Assembly (NCBI GenBank): GCA_002434335.1
Contig: DJJW01000043.1
Span: 64,192-86,106, forward strand
Reading direction: 5' to 3'
DNA from: Lachnoclostridium sp. UBA6558
Lineage (GTDB): Bacteria > Bacillota > Clostridia > Lachnospirales > Lachnospiraceae
Length of the DNA stretch: 21,915 bases
Positions 14,703-21,915 of the stretch are shown here, one piece after another. Position numbers and translations under genes: made by a program. The notes under the pieces are model-generated. The model ran no database searches. It was not told the origin of the DNA and was given only the letters and a program-made list of their open reading frames with translations. Each line of letters opens with the position of its first letter. Position 1 is the stretch's first letter.

Positions 14703-15068
14703 CTATGATAATCCCGTCTCTTCCTCTGTATAATTATCTTTTATGATTAAATCCTTGGCACTTACGCAGTCACAATCAACGGAAGTATTTCCAACAGCTG
14801 CTTTTGCACCGAGAACAACAGGTACTTCAACGAGAATTTTCTGGCTTAAAGTAAACGAACAGGTACAATTAAGACGGCCGCAGCATTCCTTTTTACCTGG
14901 AGAAACATAGGGTTCGCCATAACAAGTGGTCGTAGGAATTCCAGCTTTTGCATAAGGAACTACAGTAATCGGAACACAAACTGTTGCTAATTGATATGCA
15001 CTGGCCGGGCAAGTTTTCTCACAAGGAATTAATTCTTCCGGAGCAGCAGGTTGAATGATGTTATCCAT
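14703..15068 (-). CDS. Cysteine-rich protein, probable spore-coat or exosporium component
   Basis: A 121-residue protein of no family I can name. It has about ten cysteines, including CEKTC near residue 16, CCG at 62-64, CTC near 69 and CDC near 100. A proline/valine-rich beta-type middle (VCVPITVVPYAKAG) is followed by FTLSQKILVEVPVVLGAKA. There is no signal peptide or membrane span. AAGGAGG lies eight bases before the ATG. Upstream sits an exact match to the SigK promoter consensus, which in sporulating Firmicutes serves late mother-cell genes, many of them coat proteins. Its neighbour upstream is a CotA-like oxidase. Coat location by disulfide or metal cross-linking is therefore inferred, not shown. 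Confidence 0.7.
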   Translation of the reverse strand: MDNIIQPAAPEELIPCEKTCPASAYQLATVCVPITVVPYAKAGIPTTTCYGEPYVSPGKKECCGRLNCTCSFTLSQKILVEVPVVLGAKAAVGNTSVDCDCVSAKDLIIKDNYTEEETGLS

Positions 15069-15099
15069 TATAAAATCCTCCTTAATTTATATTACATTA

Positions 15100-15126
15100 T
15101 ATAGTATGAAAAATGTCGAATAATGT
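15100..15126 (-). promoter_or_regulatory. SigK-type sporulation promoter of the cysteine-rich gene
   Basis: Read leftward: AC (15125-15126), 16-nt spacer, then CATACTATA (15100-15108). This matches the published Bacillus SigK consensus AC-N16/17-CATAnnnTA at every fixed position. The predicted start leaves a leader of about 25 nt with a strong AAGGAGG. The -10 also resembles SigE (CATACAAT-like), but the -35 fits SigK. Confidence 0.6.
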
Positions 15127-15249
15127 TACAGAATTCTTACAGAAATCTGTTTAATATGTTAAATTATGTAATATTTATTTATAAAAAATTTAATTATTTT
15201 CTATTCTATTTGAATCAATTCAAACTGTTTTTTGGAATCTTCTAAATAT

Positions 15250-15275
15250 ATAAAGCTGTTGCCACAAGCAACAGC
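15250..15275 (-). terminator. Terminator of the multicopper oxidase gene
   Basis: GCTGTTGC (15255-15262) and GCAACAGC (15268-15275) form a perfect 8-bp GC-rich stem with a 5-nt loop, followed leftward by TTTATATATTT. It starts directly after the oxidase stop codon. Confidence 0.8.
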
Positions 15276-15281
15276 CGAAGT

Positions 15282-17102
15282 TTATTTCGGATTATCTATT
15301 TGAATATTACAGCCAATACAAGGTACCACCTTATAGGGTCTCATCATATCATTGTCTTCATGGTCTATTATATGGCAATGCCAAACATAGCCGGGTCCAT
15401 AACTTGGGTCAAAAGGAAACAGATTTACACAAGGTCTTACATCTTTTTCTTTGGCTTCCTGAGGCGCATATCGTATGAGGAGTCTTGTTACCTGATTTGG
15501 CATAACCAATACGGTATCCTTCCATCCTGTCTCGTTAAGAGGCGGTTCAATGGGCTCTCCTTGAAGATAAGGCTTTGGAGACAGTGAAACCGTTGGATTT
15601 TCTAATGGCGGAGTTCCGTTAAGCTTCGTCCATTCTTCTGCATATTTCACGGAATCATAATTCTGTCTGTTTTTTATGAGGAACTGGATTAGGTGTATAT
15701 GAATGGGATGGGCTCCATTGGTCATATTCACAATCTCCCATTCAACGGTAGAACCGATAATAGCCTCTTCTGAAACAGGAGCATGACACATCTGGCCGTT
15801 TAAGAGAAGTTCTGATAGTCCGGTCGAGTCAATTGCTACATTTAAGGTTACCGTTGTATTAAGCACATTAGGAATTAACTTTGGTATTGTATTTAATTTA
15901 TCCGGTAATTTCTTGGGTTCAGCAGGACATTTATCTGATATTGTAAACTTCATAATCTGTCCTACGGTTTCAGGATCTGCCGGAGCACCGTTCGGAAAGG
16001 GTGTATTTGCAATATTTTCAAGAATGATAGATTCTCCGGCTGCAAGCCTGGAGAAATCAACAATTATATCCGCACGCTCTGCAGGAGATAACAGGAGCTC
16101 TGTTAATTCTACCGGCTGAGGCAGCAACCCACCATCCGAACTAATCTGGGTAAAGGACTGATTATTGGATAGTTTAAATTTATAGATCCTGCTGTTTGAG
16201 CCATTTAATAACCGAAAACGGTATTGTCTTGGTTCCACCTTGAAATTTGGCCATACTCTTCCATTTACCATAATGGTATTTCCAACAAAAGCCGGGCGCC
16301 AATATGGGTGTAACTGCGGATTTACTCCATTGCTGGGATATAGCAGAGAACCATCATCATAAAAGGATCTATCCTGAATCACAAGCGGAACATCATATTC
16401 ACCTGACGGCAGATACTCAGAGAAACTATTTTTCGGATCATTTATAAGGTAAAAACCAGCCAGACCAGCATACACATTAAGTCTTGTTAATCCTAAAGTG
16501 TGGTCATGGTACCATAAGGTGGCAGCTTCCTGCTCATTGGGATAGGAATAACGTGATTTCGTAAAGGTACTTCCGGTTTTCTCTTCTCCTGCCGTAAACC
16601 AGGAATCCGGAAACCCATCGGAGTCTGATCTTACTTCTGCACCATGAACGTGCACAACAAGAGGCACCGGACTCTGAGCCAGCGGATAGCCCTCTGGATA
16701 GGGAAGAAAGGGGGAGTCCGGCATTGGCATATTATTAGGATTAGCCCAATGGAGGGTTGGATCTACTGCAAAGAGATTTGGATCTGTAATAGCATTCACC
16801 CATTGTACATTAACGGGTATTCCTTTTACTGCCTTTATCGTAGCACCGGGAGAACTTTGCTGATAATGGGTTTTACCGCTTTTGGGATCTGTAACCTTTC
16901 CTTCAAATCCCCAAACTGTAGTTTTGGGAAATTTCTTTGGCAATATCTGTTGAGTAAATTGACTCATCGTAATGGTATAATTATGACTAATCTCTTTCCC
17001 TGTAGTTTGATCCTTTACAATAACAGGTTTATAGGCAGGCGGTATAAATAATTGATTAACATACTTTGGTATTAATAAAGGGTCTAGCTCTACTTTTGCC
17101 AT
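15282..17102 (-). CDS. CotA-like multicopper oxidase (spore-coat laccase/bilirubin-oxidase type)
   Basis: A 606-residue copper oxidase that couples one-electron oxidation of phenolic, bilirubin-like or metal substrates to O2 reduction. All four copper motifs are present: HVHG (His151, His153), WYHDH (197-201), HPIHIHL before the C-terminus, and HCHIIDHEDNDM (575-586) with the T1 Cys576, His581 and axial Met586 spaced as in CotA. The cupredoxin core is preceded by an ordinary non-secretory N-terminus, so it is made in the cytoplasm and, as for Bacillus CotA, may be laid down in the spore coat. A CxxC lies near the C-terminus. It is longer than CotA (about 513). AGGAGG lies five bases before ATG. 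An O2-using enzyme is striking beside anaerobe-type genes. No clear SigK site was found upstream. Confidence 0.92.
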   Translation of the reverse strand: MAKVELDPLLIPKYVNQLFIPPAYKPVIVKDQTTGKEISHNYTITMSQFTQQILPKKFPKTTVWGFEGKVTDPKSGKTHYQQSSPGATIKAVKGIPVNVQWVNAITDPNLFAVDPTLHWANPNNMPMPDSPFLPYPEGYPLAQSPVPLVVHVHGAEVRSDSDGFPDSWFTAGEEKTGSTFTKSRYSYPNEQEAATLWYHDHTLGLTRLNVYAGLAGFYLINDPKNSFSEYLPSGEYDVPLVIQDRSFYDDGSLLYPSNGVNPQLHPYWRPAFVGNTIMVNGRVWPNFKVEPRQYRFRLLNGSNSRIYKFKLSNNQSFTQISSDGGLLPQPVELTELLLSPAERADIIVDFSRLAAGESIILENIANTPFPNGAPADPETVGQIMKFTISDKCPAEPKKLPDKLNTIPKLIPNVLNTTVTLNVAIDSTGLSELLLNGQMCHAPVSEEAIIGSTVEWEIVNMTNGAHPIHIHLIQFLIKNRQNYDSVKYAEEWTKLNGTPPLENPTVSLSPKPYLQGEPIEPPLNETGWKDTVLVMPNQVTRLLIRYAPQEAKEKDVRPCVNLFPFDPSYGPGYVWHCHIIDHEDNDMMRPYKVVPCIGCNIQIDNPK

Positions 17103-17421
17103 ACATGCCTCCTAATGTCAATTACTATAAATTTTGCCTGGAAGATGACTAAGATGCTAGCACTTGTTGAATAATCCTTGTGCCGTTCTGAATGCCTGTT
17201 TTGGAGGATACTGTTTAGGGGTTTTGGAAATGCAACGTCAAATTACGCCTTGTCTACCAAAAAGAGGAAACCTCAGCCCGGTACAAGCATAGACACATCA
17301 GAATGTATCTTAAGCAATCAGGATAAAATTCCAGGCATTATATTAATATGTCGAATTAAGACGTTTTGTGTCGTTGGCAAACAAAGTATCAATAGATAGA
17401 AACCAATATGCTGTTTATATA
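17103..17421. other. Gene-free stretch between hut operon end and the oxidase gene
   Basis: About 320 bp without a credible gene; a 73-aa rightward ORF (17178-17399) lacks a binding site and protein-like features. A leftward -10 TATAAT lies at 17337-17342 with no good -35. No terminator for the hut operon was recognised, so readthrough toward the oxidase gene is possible. Confidence 0.45.
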
Positions 17422-18771
17422 CTAAGATGATCTAATCGTCGTATAGATTCTTCTGCTGAAAGCTGAGACCTGCTTTACGATATCACCCTCTTCTATAGTG
17501 GATAATTTTCCCTTATGAACAGTTCGGTGTCCGTTTACGATAACCTCCTTAATGGCTGAAGGCTGCATGGAATAAACAATATTGGGCAAGAGCTGTTCAT
17601 AGTCCGAGAAATAAGGCTGCAGTGAAATATCCGTTAGGTCTACTCCTAAGAGATCTGCTTTATAGCCTTCTTTGATTTCTCCAATGGGAAGATCCAAAAG
17701 GGTACCTCCGTTAATGGTTCCCATGTTATAAGCTTGTTCACTGTCTATCAAAAGAGCATTTAACTTTGTGACCTTTTGTAAAAGTGAAGCCATACGCATT
17801 TCTTCAAACACACTGATACGGTTATTGCTGCAGGCACCATCGCTGCCTAAACCAATATTTATGCCTGCTTCTGTCATCCACGCAATGTCTGTAACGCCAT
17901 CAGCCAAAAACATGTTACTGGATGGACAATAAGCAAGACTGGCTCTATTTGCTGCCATCAGCTCTTTCTCTCTGTCATTCAACCATACAGCATGTACCAT
18001 AACCATCTTATCGTCCAGCACACCAAGCTTCTCAAAAAATTCAACCGGACGTAACTGGTACTTATCCATTACTTCCTTTACTTCAAAGGGTTCTTCCGCT
18101 ACATGGATATGAAATTTCGTTCCAAGCTCCTGTGCCAAAGCATGTCCGGCCTGTATCATTTCCGGTGTGGCAGCGTGAAGACTATGAGGAGCCGGCAGTA
18201 TAGTTGTCATTGCATCTACCGTATTATTATACTGTTTTGCCAGATATCTGGTATTCATAACTGCTTCCGGGACAGTCTCTATGTAACCTTTGGGAGCACC
18301 TGTCCAGTCGTACATGGTTCTGGCAAGCACCAGACGGATTCCGATATCCTTTGCAGCCTGAATAATTGCCATATCACCCTCCAGTCCGTTATTATGCAAA
18401 TAGAAGAAATCAGAAACGCAGGTAACACCATACTTCATCATTTCCCCAAAGGCCAGCAGTGCTCCTACATAAATATCCTCTGGGCTTAGTAAAGGAGAAA
18501 TCCGGTATAAGGCCTTATCACGCCACTCTAAGAAGGGCTTTCCAACCGCCAGGCCTCTTAACAGACTTTGAAAGCTGTGATTATGTACATTTACCGTTCC
18601 CGGTAACATAACCATGTTCTCCCATATCAACTCCTGTTCCGGTGTATGCTTAAGCCTTATATCCAATACATCACCGATTTGTACAATTGTCCCGTCTTCT
18701 ATTAAGACAGAAATATTATCCTGAAAAGTGCCCTTATAATATACTAATTTGGGTCTAATTAAGATTTTCAT
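17422..18771 (-). CDS. Amidohydrolase of the ATZ/TRZ (deaminase) type in the hut operon; candidate formimidoylglutamate deiminase
   Basis: A 449-residue metal-dependent hydrolase of the amidohydrolase superfamily, subtype III. Metal and catalytic residues are visible: NVHNHSF (His63, His65), HIHVAEE (His223, Glu226), MVHAVW (His260) and GSDGACSNN (Asp311). LPGTVNVHNHSFQSLLRG and FLEWRDKALYR resemble HutF, which deiminates N-formimidoylglutamate, but the GSDGACSNN region resembles SsnA, MtaD or guanine-deaminase-like members. Its ATG overlaps the preceding M20 gene by 17 bases and has AAGGAG seven bases upstream, so it is translated from the hut message. The operon position makes formimidoylglutamate the likeliest substrate; purine or S-adenosylhomocysteine deamination are alternatives. 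Confidence 0.8.
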   Translation of the reverse strand: MKILIRPKLVYYKGTFQDNISVLIEDGTIVQIGDVLDIRLKHTPEQELIWENMVMLPGTVNVHNHSFQSLLRGLAVGKPFLEWRDKALYRISPLLSPEDIYVGALLAFGEMMKYGVTCVSDFFYLHNNGLEGDMAIIQAAKDIGIRLVLARTMYDWTGAPKGYIETVPEAVMNTRYLAKQYNNTVDAMTTILPAPHSLHAATPEMIQAGHALAQELGTKFHIHVAEEPFEVKEVMDKYQLRPVEFFEKLGVLDDKMVMVHAVWLNDREKELMAANRASLAYCPSSNMFLADGVTDIAWMTEAGINIGLGSDGACSNNRISVFEEMRMASLLQKVTKLNALLIDSEQAYNMGTINGGTLLDLPIGEIKEGYKADLLGVDLTDISLQPYFSDYEQLLPNIVYSMQPSAIKEVIVNGHRTVHKGKLSTIEEGDIVKQVSAFSRRIYTTIRSS

Positions 18772-20065
18772 GAGTTAACTCCTTATCCAGTCTGAGAACT
18801 GCATTTAGCAGTACATTTCCTGCGATTTCAATATCCTTGCTATTTGTCTTTTCTTCTCTGCAATGACTCTTCCCCTCAATGCTCTGTACGAAAATCATAC
18901 CTGTTTTCGTAATACCTGACATGTGTACTGCATCGTGACCAGCCATACTGACAAGCATTGGAACATGATCAATAAATTCCAGACCGCTGCTTTCTTCTGC
19001 TGCCGGTGACAATGGTGCCTGTTCTTTTGATATTTCTTCCCCTATTATTTTCTTTATCCCCTCATCCATTGGTGCAGGTGCCTGATCCAGGATAACCTCA
19101 CGGTGAAAGCATATTCCACGGTTATTCTCAATTCCATAAAATTCCTTATCAATACGTTGAAGCAGCTGCTGTTTGACCGGCTCCCCGGGAAAGCGAAATT
19201 CCATTATAAACTTTGTGTTACCGGATATAATATTGGCAGAATTCGGGCTAACCTCGAACCAGCCCACTGTGGCAACCACGTCCCTGCGTTTTAGTGCTTT
19301 CGCTGTCTCCTCAACTGCTAAAGCGGCTTGCGCTGCTGCCAGAAATGCATCATGACGGTGGCTCATAAGTGTAGTTCCCGCATGATTCGCTTCCCCTATT
19401 ACCGTAACGAATTCTCTGTATATTCCTGTGATTTTTGCTACTGTCCCGACAGAAAGCTGGCTGTCATAGAGATTTCGTCCCTGTTCGATATGGCATTCGA
19501 GAAAGGCCGCCATATCATTCTTCCCTAACTGTGCTTTAAGCAATCCCTGAACATTCCCACCGGCACGTTTTAATGCAGCCGTAAGGCTTTCTCCGGTTAT
19601 AAGATGTCTGGAAGCCTGCAGCTGTTCTAAGGTAAGTTTACCCGTTACGCCTCTGCTTCCCATGGTTGAAATATTAAAGGGATTGGGTTCCTCTGCAGTA
19701 AAAGATACTACCTGAAGGGGATGCTTAAGCGGTACCCGGTTCTCCTTTAAGGTCTGCATGATTTCCAGTCCTATTAACACACCTAAAGCACCGTCGTACA
19801 TTCCGCCGTCCGGTACTGCATCATGGTGAGAGCCAAGAGTGATTGGTCTATTATCGCAGTTGGTTGTTTTCCAGTTAATCCATATATTAGCCATTGCATC
19901 AATCTTAATGGCTGCTCCCATATCCAGTGCCTTTTCAAGCAGCCAGTTTCTTGCTTCTTCCTCAGCTTCACTACCCAGTGAACGGTCAATTCCGCCTTCT
20001 TCATTTCGTCCGAACTGCGACAGTTCCTTCAGATTCTTCTCCAGTCGTTCCAGATTTATTTTCAT
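18755..20065 (-). CDS. M20-family Zn hydrolase (allantoate/N-carbamoyl-amino-acid hydrolase type); candidate N-formylglutamate deformylase
   Basis: A 436-residue member of the hydantoinase/carbamoylase branch of M20 peptidases. Dinuclear metal ligands are in place: GSHHDAV (His80), YDGALGV (Asp91), TAEEPNPF (Glu125/126), CHIEQG (His192) and SHCREE (His401). Family enzymes cleave allantoate, ureidoglycolate or N-carbamoyl amino acids. Here the gene is packed between hutI (8-base gap) and the deiminase candidate (17-base overlap), which points to the missing final step, N-formylglutamate to glutamate plus formate. SEED histidine-degradation annotation, as I recall, already names an alternative N-formylglutamate deformylase of this fold. 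AGGAGG lies within the end of hutI, 14 bases from the ATG, a long spacing. Fold certain; substrate inferred. Confidence 0.85.
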   Translation of the reverse strand: MKINLERLEKNLKELSQFGRNEEGGIDRSLGSEAEEEARNWLLEKALDMGAAIKIDAMANIWINWKTTNCDNRPITLGSHHDAVPDGGMYDGALGVLIGLEIMQTLKENRVPLKHPLQVVSFTAEEPNPFNISTMGSRGVTGKLTLEQLQASRHLITGESLTAALKRAGGNVQGLLKAQLGKNDMAAFLECHIEQGRNLYDSQLSVGTVAKITGIYREFVTVIGEANHAGTTLMSHRHDAFLAAAQAALAVEETAKALKRRDVVATVGWFEVSPNSANIISGNTKFIMEFRFPGEPVKQQLLQRIDKEFYGIENNRGICFHREVILDQAPAPMDEGIKKIIGEEISKEQAPLSPAAEESSGLEFIDHVPMLVSMAGHDAVHMSGITKTGMIFVQSIEGKSHCREEKTNSKDIEIAGNVLLNAVLRLDKELTHENLN

Positions 20066-20073
20066 TTGCTGGT

Positions 20074-21312
20074 CTATTGCCTCCTTATGATTTTGCCATC
20101 TTTCATAACCATCTCTACCAGATTAATACCGGTATGATAGGGAAGAAAATGTATGGACGGGTATTCTAACATAATAATGTCTGCTTTCTTACCTGTTTCA
20201 AGACTGCCTGTAGTCTCCTGGAGACCAAGTGCTGCGGCTCCGTTAATGGTTAAGGCTGAAATGGTTTCTTCAATGGTCATGTTCATATAGATACAAGCCA
20301 GAGAAATCAATAAGGGCATGGAATAGGTAAAACAGCTGCCCGGATTAAAGTCTGAAGCCAAAGCAACCGCACATCCAGCATTTATCATTTCTCTAGCTCT
20401 GGCATATTCCTCCTTCAGACAGAAGGCCGTAGCCGGCAGTAATGTTGTAATTACTCCCTGTTCTGAAAGCCTCTGTATTCCTTCCTCGGATGCTTTCAGC
20501 AGGTGATCTGCTGAGATACAGTTCATTCTGGCTGCCAATGCAGCTCCGCCAAGGTCAGACATTTCGTCTGCATGAATCTTAAGCTCAAATCCCATAGCCT
20601 TTGCTGATTTCAGATAATACTCAGACTGTTCGGCTGAAAAGACATTATTCTCACAAAAAATATCCGCAAACCTGGCAAGCTCTGACGCTTTTACAACCGG
20701 CATTACTTCCTGCAGCATATAATCAAGAAATTTCATTTCCATTCCTTTATATTCTTTTGGTACGCTGTGCGGTCCAAGGAAGGTTGCTACAATGTCCATG
20801 GGATGAAGACGGTTTAATTCTTTCATTACCTCAAGCTGTTGTAATTCTGTAGATTTATCCAGGCCATAACCGCTTTTTCCTTCCACTGTCGTAATACCCA
20901 TCTCCATCATCTTATCAAGTCTTTTCATACCAGCCTGAAGTAATTCCTCTCGTCCGGCTTCTCTGGTGGAAGTTACAGAAGCGGCAATTCCTCCGCCTTT
21001 TTTCATGATCTCCAGGTAGCTTTCACCACCAAGTCTCCAGGAGAATTCCTCTGCACGATACCCTCCAAAGATAAAATGTGTATGTGAGTCTACAAAACCA
21101 GGTAAGACAGCTTTTCCGCAGGCATCAATAACGGTATAGCCCGTTGTATCTGTTCTATCCAGCTCTTCCGTCGTACCAACAGCTGTGATTCTTCCGTTTT
21201 CTATGATTACTGCGCCATCCTTGATTATTCCGATATTGTTCATGTCCTTGCCTGCCTTAACCCCTCCGGCGCAGGTTACAAGTTCAGCGGCATTTCGAAT
21301 GATATAATTCAT
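20074..21312 (-). CDS. hutI: Imidazolonepropionase
   Basis: HutI opens the ring of 4-imidazolone-5-propanoate to N-formimidoyl-L-glutamate, the third step of histidine breakdown. The 412 residues are the usual length and carry the family's signatures: DSHTHFIFGGYRAEEF (metal His77 and His79, with the substrate-binding Arg downstream), GPHSVP (His182), KIHADEMS (His247, Glu250) and ASDFNPGSC (Asp321). A GAGAGG site lies a few bases before the ATG. It follows hutU by 18 bases and precedes the M20 hydrolase by 8, so all are one operon. The identification is secure. Confidence 0.97.
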   Translation of the reverse strand: MNYIIRNAAELVTCAGGVKAGKDMNNIGIIKDGAVIIENGRITAVGTTEELDRTDTTGYTVIDACGKAVLPGFVDSHTHFIFGGYRAEEFSWRLGGESYLEIMKKGGGIAASVTSTREAGREELLQAGMKRLDKMMEMGITTVEGKSGYGLDKSTELQQLEVMKELNRLHPMDIVATFLGPHSVPKEYKGMEMKFLDYMLQEVMPVVKASELARFADIFCENNVFSAEQSEYYLKSAKAMGFELKIHADEMSDLGGAALAARMNCISADHLLKASEEGIQRLSEQGVITTLLPATAFCLKEEYARAREMINAGCAVALASDFNPGSCFTYSMPLLISLACIYMNMTIEETISALTINGAAALGLQETTGSLETGKKADIIMLEYPSIHFLPYHTGINLVEMVMKDGKIIRRQ

Positions 21313-21330
21313 GATTACCTCTCATACTTC

Positions 21331-21915
21331 TTAATTTAAGCTCCTGCTGTCTTCAAGCAGTTTATCAATAAGCTTATCATCTGCAAGGTAAGGAAGTGTA
21401 ATATGATCCTTTCCCTCCATAACTTCATTGTAGTCTGCCGCGGTTTCCATGGAATTCTCACATCTGCCCCAGCTTCTTCTGGCTACTCCTATCATGGTAT
21501 CCCAGGGAATAGCTGCCCGGATGATCTCATCCACTCTTTCACTGCCGTCTAACAGCAATCCAAAACCTCCGTTTATGGATTTGCCGATACCGACACCGCC
21601 TCCATTATGAAGGGCAACAAGACTCATTCCTCTGGCGGCATTCCCGGCATAACATTGTATTGCCATATCAGCGGTTATATTACTTCCGTCATAAACACTG
21701 GAGGTCTCTCTGTAAGGAGAGTCTGTTCCGCCGGTATCATGATGATCCCTTCCAAGCATAACCGGTCCAATTATGTTATCTCTAACCATCCGGTTGAATT
21801 TAAGAGCAATATCACGTCTGCCAAAAGCATCCTGATACAGAATCCTGCACTGGGTTCCGACTACCAGATTATTCTTTCCGGCATCTCGAATCCAGATGTA
21901 ATTATCCCTGTCCTG
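21331..21915 (-). CDS. hutU: Urocanate hydratase, C-terminal part (cut by window edge)
   Basis: Only the last 194 codons are inside the window; the frame is open to the edge, and the ATG at 21789 is internal. HutU hydrates urocanate to 4-imidazolone-5-propanoate using tightly bound NAD+. The visible part has the strongly conserved block GPVMLGRDHHDTGGTDSPYRET, then HNGGGVGIGKSINGGFGLLLDGS and ARRSWGR, all hallmarks of urocanase. It is the first gene of the group visible here; hutH and any regulator would lie beyond the right edge. Confidence 0.95.
   Translation of the reverse strand, partial: QDRDNYIWIRDAGKNNLVVGTQCRILYQDAFGRRDIALKFNRMVRDNIIGPVMLGRDHHDTGGTDSPYRETSSVYDGSNITADMAIQCYAGNAARGMSLVALHNGGGVGIGKSINGGFGLLLDGSERVDEIIRAAIPWDTMIGVARRSWGRCENSMETAADYNEVMEGKDHITLPYLADDKLIDKLLEDSRSLN

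Noticed and set aside
17178..17399. 73-aa rightward ORF between hut genes and the oxidase
   Set aside because: No ribosome binding site, no domain-like features, and cysteine/arginine-rich composition typical of chance frames.
17103..17421. Structured leader RNA or riboswitch before the oxidase
   Set aside because: No stable set of paired helices or known riboswitch core could be found by eye.

Overview
The window reads like chromosome from a low-G+C, spore-forming, probably anaerobic Firmicute. Clostridia, and Lachnospiraceae in particular, fit best, but this is a guess from style and gene content with no database search. The basis is AGGAGG-type ribosome binding sites, very AT-rich intergenic DNA, an old-yellow-enzyme/Fe-S reductase typical of anaerobes, and a match to the SigK sporulation promoter consensus. 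No rRNA, tRNA, CRISPR array or intact insertion sequence was seen.

Layout. (1) 3-851 (+): 3' part of a tyrosine recombinase. (2) 1081-3754: a two-domain SDR/zinc-finger protein and, upstream of it, a decayed SDR remnant, both read leftward; a divergent TetR regulator; and a 45-aa membrane protein convergent with that regulator. (3) 4099-6910 (-): an OYE-family FMN/FAD/4Fe-4S reductase behind a clear promoter flanked by palindromes, preceded by a second TetR gene with its own terminator. (4) 7345-13099 (-): a block with an antibiotic-resistance flavour: an APH-fold kinase, a SAM methyltransferase, an ABC-F ATPase and a MurA whose fosfomycin-target cysteine is aspartate. The spaces between these genes hold terminators, inverted repeats, short leader ORFs and a degenerate tandem repeat. 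(5) 13709-14518 (+): an Lgt-like lipoprotein diacylglyceryl transferase. (6) 14703-17102 (-): a cysteine-rich protein with a SigK-type promoter, and a CotA-like multicopper oxidase, probably spore-coat functions. (7) 17422-21915 (-): a histidine-utilisation operon, hutU (cut by the window edge), hutI, an M20 amidohydrolase and an ATZ/TRZ-type amidohydrolase.

How the genes work together. In the hut operon HutU and HutI turn urocanate into N-formimidoylglutamate. The two tightly coupled hydrolases are well placed to finish the route to glutamate, the ATZ/TRZ-type enzyme as deiminase and the M20 enzyme as deformylase. That would make them non-orthologous or divergent replacements for classical HutF and HutG. 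The MurA/ABC-F/methyltransferase/kinase genes all run leftward, but gaps with hairpins separate most of them, so each is probably controlled separately. The strongest leads are the MurA Cys-to-Asp change, the ABC-F leader, the 142-bp inverted-repeat element at 9320-9461, and the alternative hut enzymes. I found no system I can defend as wholly new.
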